Source of the DNA: Rhizobium sp.
GTDB taxonomy: Bacteria; Pseudomonadota; Gammaproteobacteria; Burkholderiales; Thiobacillaceae
Assembly: GCA_019459285.1 (NCBI GenBank)
Contig: JAIBEL010000011.1
Location: 1 to 64,000 of the forward strand
Reading direction: 5' to 3'
Length of the DNA: 64,000 nt
In this document: positions 55,776-62,408 of the stretch, piece by piece
How positions within the stretch are numbered: the first letter of the stretch is position 1
Layout: every line of letters starts with the position of its first letter
Made by a program: the position numbers and the translations under genes
The notes under the pieces: model-generated
Databases searched by the model: none
What the model was told of the DNA's origin: nothing
Seen by the model: the letters and a program-made list of their open reading frames with translations, nothing else

Positions 55776-55799
55776 GAAATCAATTCGAGCCTGCGTTAC
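55776..55799 (+). repeat. REP-like repeat at the 3' end of a lipoprotein gene
   Basis: GAAATCAATTCGAGCCTG followed by CGTTAC; the right half is replaced by the stop region of the leftward gene. Confidence 0.6.
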
Positions 55800-56335
55800 T
55801 CGTCGGCGCAAACCGGCTGGCCTACAAGAGTGGCTTCCGGCAACAGCGGGCGCCCGGTTTCGGCCTCGGTCATGCTCCATTCGCAGCCAAACTTGCCGAA
55901 GAGTTCCTTGCCGGTGCCGCCGCGGCTGCTCCAGTTCCGCACTTCCAGAATATAGCTTTTGTCCGGCTCGAATCGCCAGATGCCGGAATTGCCGCAGGTG
56001 GTCGACACAGCCCCATCGCTGCTGACATGCCACAGGCGCAACAGGTGCGGCTTGCCCGGCTCGACCCATCCCGACGAGCTGTAGCTCGATTTGTCGCGTA
56101 GCAGCAGATCACGGTTGGAATGCAGTTCGGCAACCGTCGCCAGATCGGGCTTCTGCTCGCAGCTGGCGCGGGTCTCGATGCTCAGCGTCAGATGATCGGA
56201 ATTGCGGAATGTGTCGTGTGCCCGCAACTCGACGCGGGCGGGGTTCGCCGAAGCGGCGCGGTATTTCGAAACCGTGTAGGCTGGCGCACAGCTGGCCATC
56301 AACGCAAGAAGCAATGGGATCAGCAGCAATCGCAT
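55796..56335 (-). CDS. Lipoprotein, function unknown
   Basis: 179 residues from ATG 56335 with lipoprotein signal MRLLLIPLLLALMASC. Mature region about 164 residues, beta-rich with four Cys (TRASCEQK, TTCGNSG, FGCEWS, QPVCADE) and CEWSMTEAETGRPL. No family recognised. It is bounded by repeats on both sides. Confidence 0.72.
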   Translation of the reverse strand: MRLLLIPLLLALMASCAPAYTVSKYRAASANPARVELRAHDTFRNSDHLTLSIETRASCEQKPDLATVAELHSNRDLLLRDKSSYSSSGWVEPGKPHLLRLWHVSSDGAVSTTCGNSGIWRFEPDKSYILEVRNWSSRGGTGKELFGKFGCEWSMTEAETGRPLLPEATLVGQPVCADE

Positions 56336-56381
56336 TATCTGTTCGTCCTTGGGTGTGCTTGCGCGGGTGAAAGGGGGGGGG

Positions 56382-56539
56382 TTAATTCCATCCGGTCCCT
56401 TAATTCTCTTGAAGTACAAATGGGTCAGACATCATTTGCCATCGCGCCAGGCCGTTATCGTGTCTGCCCCCATTTACTTCCGAAATCAATTCGAACCTGG
56501 CCCCTTTAGTTTTGCGACCCTGGCCCCTTTAGTTTTGCC
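56382..56539 (+). repeat. Cluster of REP-like repeats with an inverted GTCTGAC pair
   Basis: Order: degenerate copy TTAATTCCATCCGG-TCCCTTAATTC (56382-56406); AAATGGGTCAGAC (56418-56430) facing GTCTGCCCCCATTT (56462-56475) as an inverted pair; then AAATCAATTCGAACCTGG-CCCCTTTAGTTTTGC (56483-56515) and a partial direct repeat GACCCTGG-CCCCTTTAGTTTTGCC (56516-56539). Confidence 0.75.
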
Positions 56540-56569
56540 ACCTACCCTAGCAAATTAAAAAGCCGTCCG

Positions 56570-57253
56570 TCAGAAACGATAATTCGCGCCCATCGTCCAG
56601 ATCGACACATCCTGATCCATGGTCGCCTGGTAATCGTTGATGCCTGTACCCAGCGTTTGATCCAGGTGAATCGACTCACTTCCGAGCTTGATACGACTGT
56701 ATTCTCCCAGCAGCGAGATGTGCGCCGTGAGGCGATATTCAGCCCCCAGGCCAGCGACCCAACCGTCCCGCGTCTGCTTGTGGCGGAACTGCATCGCGGG
56801 AGCGCCATCGGGAACGTTGTCTTCATAGGTGTTGTCCACCCACGCCCAACCCGCTTTGGCGTAAACCAGCGCCTTGGGCGTAATGAGCAAGCCCACGCGC
56901 CCGGTCAGCATCGCCATGCCTTTCGTTTCGTAAGTCACCGTGTCTTGGGCCGAGCCGCCCACATAGTGGTGCTGGCCATCCATATTCGATGCATCCAGCA
57001 TGCCTTGCACACCCAATACCCAGTTCGCCCGTTGCATATCACAGCCGAGCTGACCGCCGCCCACAGCGCCGCGCGACTTCGCAGATCCGGCATCGTCGCT
57101 GTACGCCGTGCCGTTGAAAAAAGTCGTCGTCCACTGATTGTTGCCTGTCCCGTAGCCCGCGTTCACGCCCGCGTAGCACCCCGTCCAGTCGACCGGTTCG
57201 GCCTGAGCAGACCATGAGAGGGCCATCAAAATGGCAAGCACGGGATATCGCAT
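56570..57253 (-). CDS. Outer-membrane beta-barrel protein (OmpA/Opa-like small barrel)
   Basis: 227 residues from ATG 57253 (ATG 57268 is possible). Signal peptide MRYPVLAILMALSWSAQA, then eight-strand barrel pattern: DWTGCYAGVNAGYGTG, GAVGGGQLGCDMQRANWVLGVQGMLD, AMLTGRVGLLITPKALVYAKAGWAWVD, GWVAGLGAEYRLTAHISLLGEYSRIKLG and a terminal YRF. Typical of alpha/betaproteobacterial 'porin family' small barrels with a Cys pair. Role unknown. Confidence 0.88.
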   Translation of the reverse strand: MRYPVLAILMALSWSAQAEPVDWTGCYAGVNAGYGTGNNQWTTTFFNGTAYSDDAGSAKSRGAVGGGQLGCDMQRANWVLGVQGMLDASNMDGQHHYVGGSAQDTVTYETKGMAMLTGRVGLLITPKALVYAKAGWAWVDNTYEDNVPDGAPAMQFRHKQTRDGWVAGLGAEYRLTAHISLLGEYSRIKLGSESIHLDQTLGTGINDYQATMDQDVSIWTMGANYRF

Positions 57254-57304
57254 TTCGGGGGTTCTCATTCAAAGATGACGACGGCATTTTACTGCGGAGG
57301 CGAA

Positions 57305-57374
57305 CAAAGGAGCCTGGCTCGAATTTTTTGCCGTGAAAATAATTCGAGTCTGAGCTAACCCGGCCCCTTTGATT
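57305..57374. repeat. Inverted pair of REP-like repeats
   Basis: CAAAGGAGCCTGGCTCGAATT (57305-57325) is the consensus in reverse orientation, followed by the direct copy AATTCGAGTCTGAGC...CGGCCCCTTTGATTGC (57341-57376). A BIME-like head-to-tail inverted arrangement. Confidence 0.75.
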
Positions 57375-57502
57375 GCACCATCCTTAATCGGTGGTAACGT
57401 TCATCAGACGCCGGATATACAACCGCACGCAATTCCGAACAGCCACAACGATCGATCCGGTTTCTTGCTATTGGTGAGAGTCCATATACGATGGGTCAGG
57501 CT

Positions 57503-57784
57503 TCACGGCTTCGCCTTGTGCTGCGTCGCGACCCTGCGCCAATAGGAGAACTCTTCCTCGTGAATCTCGAAGTCGATCTCGGACACCCGTGCCTGCAGCC
57601 GGCCCTGAACATCGGCTACGGCCTTGCTGTAGATACACGGTCCGATTTCTTCGAGGAAGTAGCCGAGCAAGCCGGTGGCTGTGGCTGCAATGTTGCCAAT
57701 CCGCTCCTCCATGTTCTCCTGGAAGTAACGCTCGATTGATGCAACGGCTTGCGCCCGGTCTTCCTTGCTGAGTTCGATAGTCAT
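57503..57784 (-). CDS. DUF2164 family protein
   Basis: 93 residues from ATG 57784. DUF2164 pattern: MTIELSKEDRAQAVASIERYFQENMEERIG, ATGLLGYFLEEIGPCIYSKAVADVQGRL, ARVSEIDFEIHEEEFSYW. Small helical cytoplasmic protein, unknown function. Flanked by repeats on both sides. Confidence 0.9.
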   Translation of the reverse strand: MTIELSKEDRAQAVASIERYFQENMEERIGNIAATATGLLGYFLEEIGPCIYSKAVADVQGRLQARVSEIDFEIHEEEFSYWRRVATQHKAKP

Positions 57785-57831
57785 GCTGTCGCCTTTGTCG
57801 ATGCGAGTGGAAGGATCCGCCCCAATGCCGT

Positions 57832-57922
57832 GAATCAAAGGGCCAAAGAAAGGGGCCCGGATCGAACTGGTTTGGCAATTTCGAATGGCGAAAACCATGT
57901 GAGCCTGCCCCCTTTAATCCCG
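57832..57922. repeat. Inverted and direct REP-like repeat copies
   Basis: Reverse copy GAATCAAAGGGCC...AGGGGCCCGGATCGAACTGG (57832-57870) and direct copy GAGCCTGCCCCC-TTTAATCCCG (57901-57922). Confidence 0.7.
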
Positions 57923-57928
57923 TTGCCT

Positions 57929-58585
57929 CTATTGCTGCCCCGTACCCAGATGCCCGACCTTGACGAAGATCGTGCACCCCTCGCGGCTGAACGGCTGGTG
58001 CCGGCTCATGTGCGGGCTGCGCAGCCAGCTGCCGGCCGGATAACGGCCGAACTCGTCCTCGAACACGCCATCGAGCACCAGGATTTCCTCGCCGCCGAAA
58101 TGCGCATGGCTCTGGAAAAACGTCTCCGGCTGCCAACGCACCAGCGCCGTATGCTCGCCTGCATGCTCGTGCAAGGGCATCACCGTCAGCCCCGGCACCA
58201 AGCCGGGCAGCCATGACATGGACGCCGTATCCAGCCGCACCGCCGCCGTATCTTCCGCGTCGAACGCGAGGCGTTTGATGAACAGCGTGCATCCGGTCTC
58301 ACTGTGCATCGCCACCTCCGCCCCCGGCGGATTGCGCAGGTAGGCCCCCGCCCGCCATACGCCGCGCGCATCCGTCAGCGTGCCATCGAGCACAAGGATT
58401 TCCTCACCCAGCGCCCCGCCTGGCGAGGCGAACACCGCGCCGGCCGGCGCCTGCACCAGGCTGGTCGTACCCGCGCCTGCCGCCAGACTGTCGAGCGGCT
58501 TGCAGGCCCCCTCGCCGTCCGCCGTAGCGTGCCAGGGCGCCGTTTGCGTCGCCACCACCACACGTTCGTTCACGTCTGCATGCAT
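57929..58585 (-). CDS. ChrR-type double-cupin protein (intact)
   Basis: 218 residues, two cupin domains: an N-terminal one (about 1-110: GEEILVLDGTLTDARGVWRAGAYLRNPP) and a C-terminal one with the metal site HAHFGGEEILVLDGVFEDEFGRYPAGSWLRSPHMSRH. Resembles the cupin half of ChrR, a zinc anti-sigma factor, but lacks the N-terminal sigma-binding helical domain. Paralogue of the amber-interrupted copy at 20945-21616, about 37 kb away. Role unknown, possibly binding a small acid or metal. Confidence 0.88.
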   Translation of the reverse strand: MHADVNERVVVATQTAPWHATADGEGACKPLDSLAAGAGTTSLVQAPAGAVFASPGGALGEEILVLDGTLTDARGVWRAGAYLRNPPGAEVAMHSETGCTLFIKRLAFDAEDTAAVRLDTASMSWLPGLVPGLTVMPLHEHAGEHTALVRWQPETFFQSHAHFGGEEILVLDGVFEDEFGRYPAGSWLRSPHMSRHQPFSREGCTIFVKVGHLGTGQQ

Positions 58586-58624
58586 GTCATGTTCACCGTG
58601 GCTAACCCTCGCGGGATGATGGGG

Positions 58625-58713
58625 CCCGACCCCATTCGTTGATTGCCAAAAACCAATTCGGGCTTGGCTCTTTTAGTTTCCACAATCAATTCGAGCCTGG
58701 CCCCTTTGATTCG
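58625..58713 (+). repeat. Tandem REP-like repeats overlapping a lipoprotein gene's end
   Basis: CCCGACCCCATTCGTTGATT (58625-58644), AACCAATTCGGGCTTGG-CTCTTTTAGTTTC (58651-58680), and a near-perfect consensus CAATCAATTCGAGCCTGG-CCCCTTTGATTCG (58683-58713). The last one codes the C-terminus and stop of the leftward lipoprotein gene. Confidence 0.8.
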
Positions 58714-59135
58714 AATTTCCCGTCATGGGAATCCGTAATGTCCTGTATCAGCGGATAGCATTTTGGCTCTGCGTCCAGCTGATAGGTGCGACCCGGCTTT
58801 ACGTCTACGGTGAATTCCTCATGGCCAAAACTATTCATTCCATCCACCTTGAAGCGGCAACTTATAGCAAGCAGATGCTTGCCGGCTTCTACCCGTACCA
58901 GGTTGGTCGAGCCCCACGTGTTCACCTTGACGCCATCCACCTTGAAAATTAGAACCTCTTTCTGCATTCCGATCGGAACCAGAACACCAGCAAGAAAATT
59001 CCCAGTCGTCCCGCCTATCCCTCGAATGGTGGCGCTGTTTTGTGGGTCCAGATTCTCGCCCCTGAATTGCGGGTCAGCCGCGCAACCGCTCAGGATGAGA
59101 ACTGCGCTAACGAGCGCCGCCGACTTTGCATGCAT
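58686..59135 (-). CDS. Lipoprotein with repeat-encoded C-terminus
   Basis: 149 residues from ATG 59135, lipobox signal MHAKSAALVSAVLILSGC. Mature beta-rich protein: GGTTGNFLAGVLVPIGMQKEVLIFKVDGVKV, HLLAISCRF, GHEEFTVDVKPGRTYQLDAEP. Ends FESKGPGSN; the last nine codons and the stop come from the REP-like repeat at 58683-58713. Family resembles short lipoproteins with a PEGA/immunoglobulin-like domain, but this is a guess. Confidence 0.75.
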   Translation of the reverse strand: MHAKSAALVSAVLILSGCAADPQFRGENLDPQNSATIRGIGGTTGNFLAGVLVPIGMQKEVLIFKVDGVKVNTWGSTNLVRVEAGKHLLAISCRFKVDGMNSFGHEEFTVDVKPGRTYQLDAEPKCYPLIQDITDSHDGKFESKGPGSN

Positions 59136-59190
59136 TTACCTCACCTCCTCAAGTGTTCGCGTTAATGATGATCCCAAGAATGCGAATGGT

Positions 59191-59284
59191 GTCTGACCCC
59201 ATTTATGGTGCAATGGCGAGCCAGAGGAGAGAGGTTGGGATGCGTTTCATGGTGGGTTAATCCGAGCCTGGCCCCTTTGATTCT
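59191..59284 (+). repeat. REP-like repeat pair at the edge of the ATPase gene
   Basis: GTCTGACCCCATTT (59191-59204) and TAATCCGAGCCTGG-CCCCTTTGATTC (59258-59283). The last copy in the window; it abuts the stop codon of the leftward ATPase gene. Confidence 0.75.
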
Positions 59285-59290
59285 CTTTAA

Positions 59291-60682
59291 TTAGTAGTGC
59301 ACCCTTTTCAGCCAGGAAGTATCAGAGATGGATGTCGTTTCTTCTTTCAGCATCCGGCCATAGTGAACCAACGCTCCCTTGCTCGTTACCGTACAGACAT
59401 CCCTTTTGAACTCGTCGCCTCCACTTTCTACGTCGCCGTTTATGATCCGGGACACAAGACCATGGCGCTCTAACTCACGCAAGCCCTTTTTGAACCCCTC
59501 GCTACTGACTGACTCCCTACTTGCAGCGTTTAGCGCGTCGATTTCATTCACCCCAAAGGTGCCCTTGAAGTCATTCGTCATCGCCGCGTCGAGGATCGCC
59601 CAAGACGATTTGGGCAAGCGGGAAGAAAGCTGGTTGTAGCGATCCGAAGTCGCTTTACGCAACCATTTATCAAACCGCGCCTTTCGGACGTCCTTTGTTA
59701 GATTCGTCTTGCCTAGGGAAAATTCGGTCTCGCAATATTCATCGCAAAGCCCAAGCAGATCACGGAGATTGTGATTGAGTAGCATATAGAGCCATTGCAT
59801 ATCCTCTATATTTATTGGGAGGTACGCCCTCTCATATTCGGGTGCGAATTCTCGAGTTCGTGCTTCAATCAGCGGCCCGAGGTACTTAGGATGGATATTC
59901 GCGACATCAATTACCGGTGTATTGAGAAAGGCGCTTAGTCGCGGTGAAGCGGCTAGGCTGTGTATCACTCCATTTGCGCCGCAAAATACCCATCTGAGCC
60001 CCTCGATGTTAAATAGGCGATCGCGCAGGGCCTCCATGCTCTTTCTGGCATTGGCGGCCGTCTCCAGCAGTTCGACGTTGTCGATGACGCAAACAACGCC
60101 GCCGGTTCCTCGCTGTTGGAAAATTTCCTTCAGCCAATTCCTTACGGCCTTCTCAAATCCTTCGTTCTGGAAACCACTTGAGTTGTTTAGGGCCTTCCCG
60201 GTCGAACACTCGACTATCCATTTCAGACCGAGTGAAACCGTTTCCATATGTGAATTGTTCAGCCACGCGTCAAGAGCTGCCTTGCCTTCCATATCTAGAG
60301 ACATCCCGCGTACTTGCGCTGACTTTTCGATAAGGGTTTGGGCAACTTTTCGGAACACCCGGTGTGCAAACTCCTCAGTGCTCTCCCCCTGACGTAGGTC
60401 AAATGTCTCCACGCAAGGGACTAGCAATTGGTGCGTCTCGCCCTTTATGTAGTCTTGGAAGCACGTGTAGGCGGCCACATTAACAAGGCTAGTTTTTCCA
60501 ACACCTACATGCCCATCGAGGCAAGTGATCTTTCCTTGTTTGTGCAGCTTTCTCGCAATGGTCATTACCTCCTCATCACGCCCGGCAAGTAATCTTTGGC
60601 CTCGGGTATCAGCCTGGAGCGCCGTTACTAGGAAAGGATTGTTCGTAAAGCCCCACGCGGCGTAGTTGTCGTATTTGGACAT
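59291..60682 (-). CDS. AAA-type ATPase of unknown function, AT-richer than its surroundings
   Basis: 463 residues. N-terminal block YAAWGFTNNPFLVTA, Walker A GHVGVGKTS (57-65), Walker B VVCVIDNVE with D201, a sensor-like WVFCGANG (231-238), then a C-terminal part (about 330-463) with helical and winged-helix-like pattern (LNHNLRDLLGLCDEY; GFKKGLRELERHGLVSRI). Overall it resembles ORC/Cdc6-like or ExeA/TniB-type ATPases rather than a metabolic enzyme. It is visibly AT-richer, sits alone between nrdB and repeat-rich DNA, and has no mobile-element or toxin partner beside it. Possible roles: defence, DNA transposition helper, or regulator; none proven. Confidence 0.8.
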   Translation of the reverse strand: MSKYDNYAAWGFTNNPFLVTALQADTRGQRLLAGRDEEVMTIARKLHKQGKITCLDGHVGVGKTSLVNVAAYTCFQDYIKGETHQLLVPCVETFDLRQGESTEEFAHRVFRKVAQTLIEKSAQVRGMSLDMEGKAALDAWLNNSHMETVSLGLKWIVECSTGKALNNSSGFQNEGFEKAVRNWLKEIFQQRGTGGVVCVIDNVELLETAANARKSMEALRDRLFNIEGLRWVFCGANGVIHSLAASPRLSAFLNTPVIDVANIHPKYLGPLIEARTREFAPEYERAYLPINIEDMQWLYMLLNHNLRDLLGLCDEYCETEFSLGKTNLTKDVRKARFDKWLRKATSDRYNQLSSRLPKSSWAILDAAMTNDFKGTFGVNEIDALNAASRESVSSEGFKKGLRELERHGLVSRIINGDVESGGDEFKRDVCTVTSKGALVHYGRMLKEETTSISDTSWLKRVHY

Positions 60683-60735
60683 GTTCTTATTTGACTACTG
60701 AAAGATTGAATAGGAGAACCCGAAAAACGAACAAC

Positions 60736-60764
60736 AAAAAAGCGCAGTCCCCTGCGCTTTTTTT
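60736..60764. terminator. Bidirectional terminator between nrdB and the ATPase gene
   Basis: AAAAAAGCGCAG / CTGCGCTTTTTTT with a short loop (TCCC), A-run and T-run on either side. It lies 13 bp after the nrdB stop and terminates that leftward operon. Confidence 0.92.
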
Positions 60765-60776
60765 CGTCTTTGCCGG

Positions 60777-61916
60777 TTAATCCCAGCTCAACGCCCCGCC
60801 CGTCTGATACTCCGTGACGCGCGTCTCGAAGAAGTTCTTCTCCTTCTTCAGGTCGATCATTTCGGCCATCCAGGGGAAGGGGTTGGTGACGCCGGGGAAC
60901 ATTTCGTCGAGGCCGATCTGCTGGCAGCGGCGGTTGGCGATGAAGCGCAGGTACTCCTTGAACTGGGCCGAGTTCAGGCCGAGCACGCCGCGCGGCATGG
61001 TGTCTTCGGCGTAGCGGTATTCGAGCTCGACGCCCTTCTGGATCAGGGTGCGGATTTCGGCCTTGAACTCGCTGGTCCACAAGTGGGGGTTTTCGAGCTT
61101 GATGGTGTTGATGAGGTCGATGCCGAAGTTGCAGTGCATGGACTCGTCGCGCAGGATGTACTGGTACTGCTCGGCGGCGCCGGTCATCTTGTTCTGGCGG
61201 CCCAGCGCGAGGATCTGCACGAAGCCGACGTAGAAGAAGATGCCTTCCATGATGCAGGCGAAGACGATCAGCGACTTCAGCAGGGCCTGGTCGGCCTCGG
61301 GGGTGCCGGTCTTGAATTCGGGGTTGGTGAGCGTGTCGATGAAGGGGATGAGGAAGTCATCCTTGTCGCGGATGCTGGCGACTTCGTGATACGCGTTGAA
61401 TATCTCGCCTTCGTCCAGGCCCAGGCTTTCGACGATGTACTGGTAGGCGTGGGTGTGGATGGCCTCTTCGAACGCCTGGCGCAGCAGGTACTGGCGGCAC
61501 TCGGGCGCGGTGATGTGACGATAGGTGCCGAGCACGATGTTGTTGGCGGCGAGCGAATCGGCGGTGACGAAGAAGCCGAGGTTGCGCTTGACCAGGCGGC
61601 GCTCGTCCTCGGTGAGCGCGGCGGGGTCTTTCCACTGCGCGATGTCACGCGACATGTTCACTTCCTGCGGCATCCAGTGGTTGGCGCAGCCGGCGAGGTA
61701 TTTTTCCCACGCCCATTTGTATTTGAAGGGGACGAGCTGGTTCACATCCGTCGCGCCGTTGATCACGCGCTTGTCGGAAGCCTGCACGCGGCGCGTGCTG
61801 GATTCAGCTTGGCGCGGGGCGGCCTCGGCAGCCGGGGCGGCAGATTCCTTGCGCAGGAAGGACGGCACGTCGACGGTACGGGCGGCGGGGGTGAAGTCTT
61901 CTTCAAAATTCAGCAT
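60777..61916 (-). CDS. nrdB: Class Ia ribonucleotide reductase small subunit
   Basis: 379 residues from ATG 61916. Di-iron site residues appear in [12 protein letters not shown]..., [25 protein letters not shown] and [15 protein letters not shown]. An Ala/Glu-rich N-terminal extension (about 1-60) precedes the core. The C-terminal tail ([12 protein letters not shown]) should dock to NrdA. With nrdA upstream it makes deoxynucleotides. Ends in a strong terminator. Confidence 0.97.
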   Translation of the reverse strand: MLNFEEDFTPAARTVDVPSFLRKESAAPAAEAAPRQAESSTRRVQASDKRVINGATDVNQLVPFKYKWAWEKYLAGCANHWMPQEVNMSRDIAQWKDPAALTEDERRLVKRNLGFFVTADSLAANNIVLGTYRHITAPECRQYLLRQAFEEAIHTHAYQYIVESLGLDEGEIFNAYHEVASIRDKDDFLIPFIDTLTNPEFKTGTPEADQALLKSLIVFACIMEGIFFYVGFVQILALGRQNKMTGAAEQYQYILRDESMHCNFGIDLINTIKLENPHLWTSEFKAEIRTLIQKGVELEYRYAEDTMPRGVLGLNSAQFKEYLRFIANRRCQQIGLDEMFPGVTNPFPWMAEMIDLKKEKNFFETRVTEYQTGGALSWD

Positions 61917-62024
61917 CGTTTTTACTCTCCTTTGGTTCTTGTAACCACGGTGGGTGACCACCGACTTTCAATCTTTGTTGCACGGTCTTCTGGTTTGCTG
62001 CGGTTCGACCCTGTCTGCGACAGG

Positions 62025-62053
62025 CTCCCTTCGACGGGCTCAGGGCGAACGGT
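62025..62053. repeat. Widespread bacterial dispersed repeat
   Basis: CTCCCTTCGACGGGCTCAGG followed by GCGAACGGT. The CTTCGAC-GGCTCAGG-GCGAACGG motif is seen between genes in many proteobacteria, probably a REP-type element. Confidence 0.6.
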
Positions 62054-62106
62054 TAACACGTAACCAGCATCACCATCTGTGCGCACCGGTCTCCCCTTCT
62101 GCGCCA

Positions 62107-62230
62107 CCTCGACTGAATCGAGTCAGCGGGGATGAAGGCGAGCACTGTTTGAGCTCCGCAGTGAGGCGCGTTTTGTGCGCCTCACCAGGGCGAGTTGCGC
62201 AGCCGCTCCGATGGCTCGGTTCAGTCGAGG
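62107..62230. repeat. 124-bp MITE-like element with terminal inverted repeats
   Basis: Ends CCTCGACTGAATCGAG (62107-62122) and CTCGGTTCAGTCGAGG (62215-62230) are inverted copies with one mismatch. Inside, GTGAGGCGC...GCGCCTCAC (62161-62169, 62177-62185) is a perfect 9-bp stem. No ORF, so non-autonomous; target-site duplication not evident. Confidence 0.6.
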
Positions 62231-62255
62231 CCCGCCCCGAAGGGGGGGCGCAGCG

Positions 62256-62310
62256 GGGTCGCCTTTCTTTGGTTACTTTCTTTGGCGAGACAAAGAAAGT
62301 GACTAGCCGC
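62256..62310. repeat. Dispersed repeat with CTTTCTTTGG inverted motif
   Basis: GTCGCCTTTCTTTGGTTACTTT then CTTTGGCGAGACAAAGAAAGTGACTAGCC. ACTTTCTTTGG / CAAAGAAAGT forms a stem at 62275-62300. Recurs in intergenic DNA of many beta- and gammaproteobacteria. Confidence 0.65.
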
Positions 62311-62408
62311 CGGGCTACCCCCGGCCAACGAACCCACGCACATCGCGTCAACATCCATTGGCCGGCTTGGCCTCTTCTTTTGGTGCTGCTCCTCCTCCTC
62401 ACTACCTC

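Larger units (their letters stand above)
61917..62408. other. nrdA-nrdB intergenic region made largely of dispersed repeats
   Basis: 492 bp with no gene. It contains three repeat elements listed separately (62025-62053, 62107-62230, 62256-62310). Long for an nrdAB spacer. Confidence 0.6.

Noticed and set aside
55745..55799. TAACGCA...TGCGTTA around a repeat resembling an integron attC site
   Set aside because: Inner arms do not pair as attC requires and other repeat copies lack the GTTRRRY-type ends; no integrase is present.
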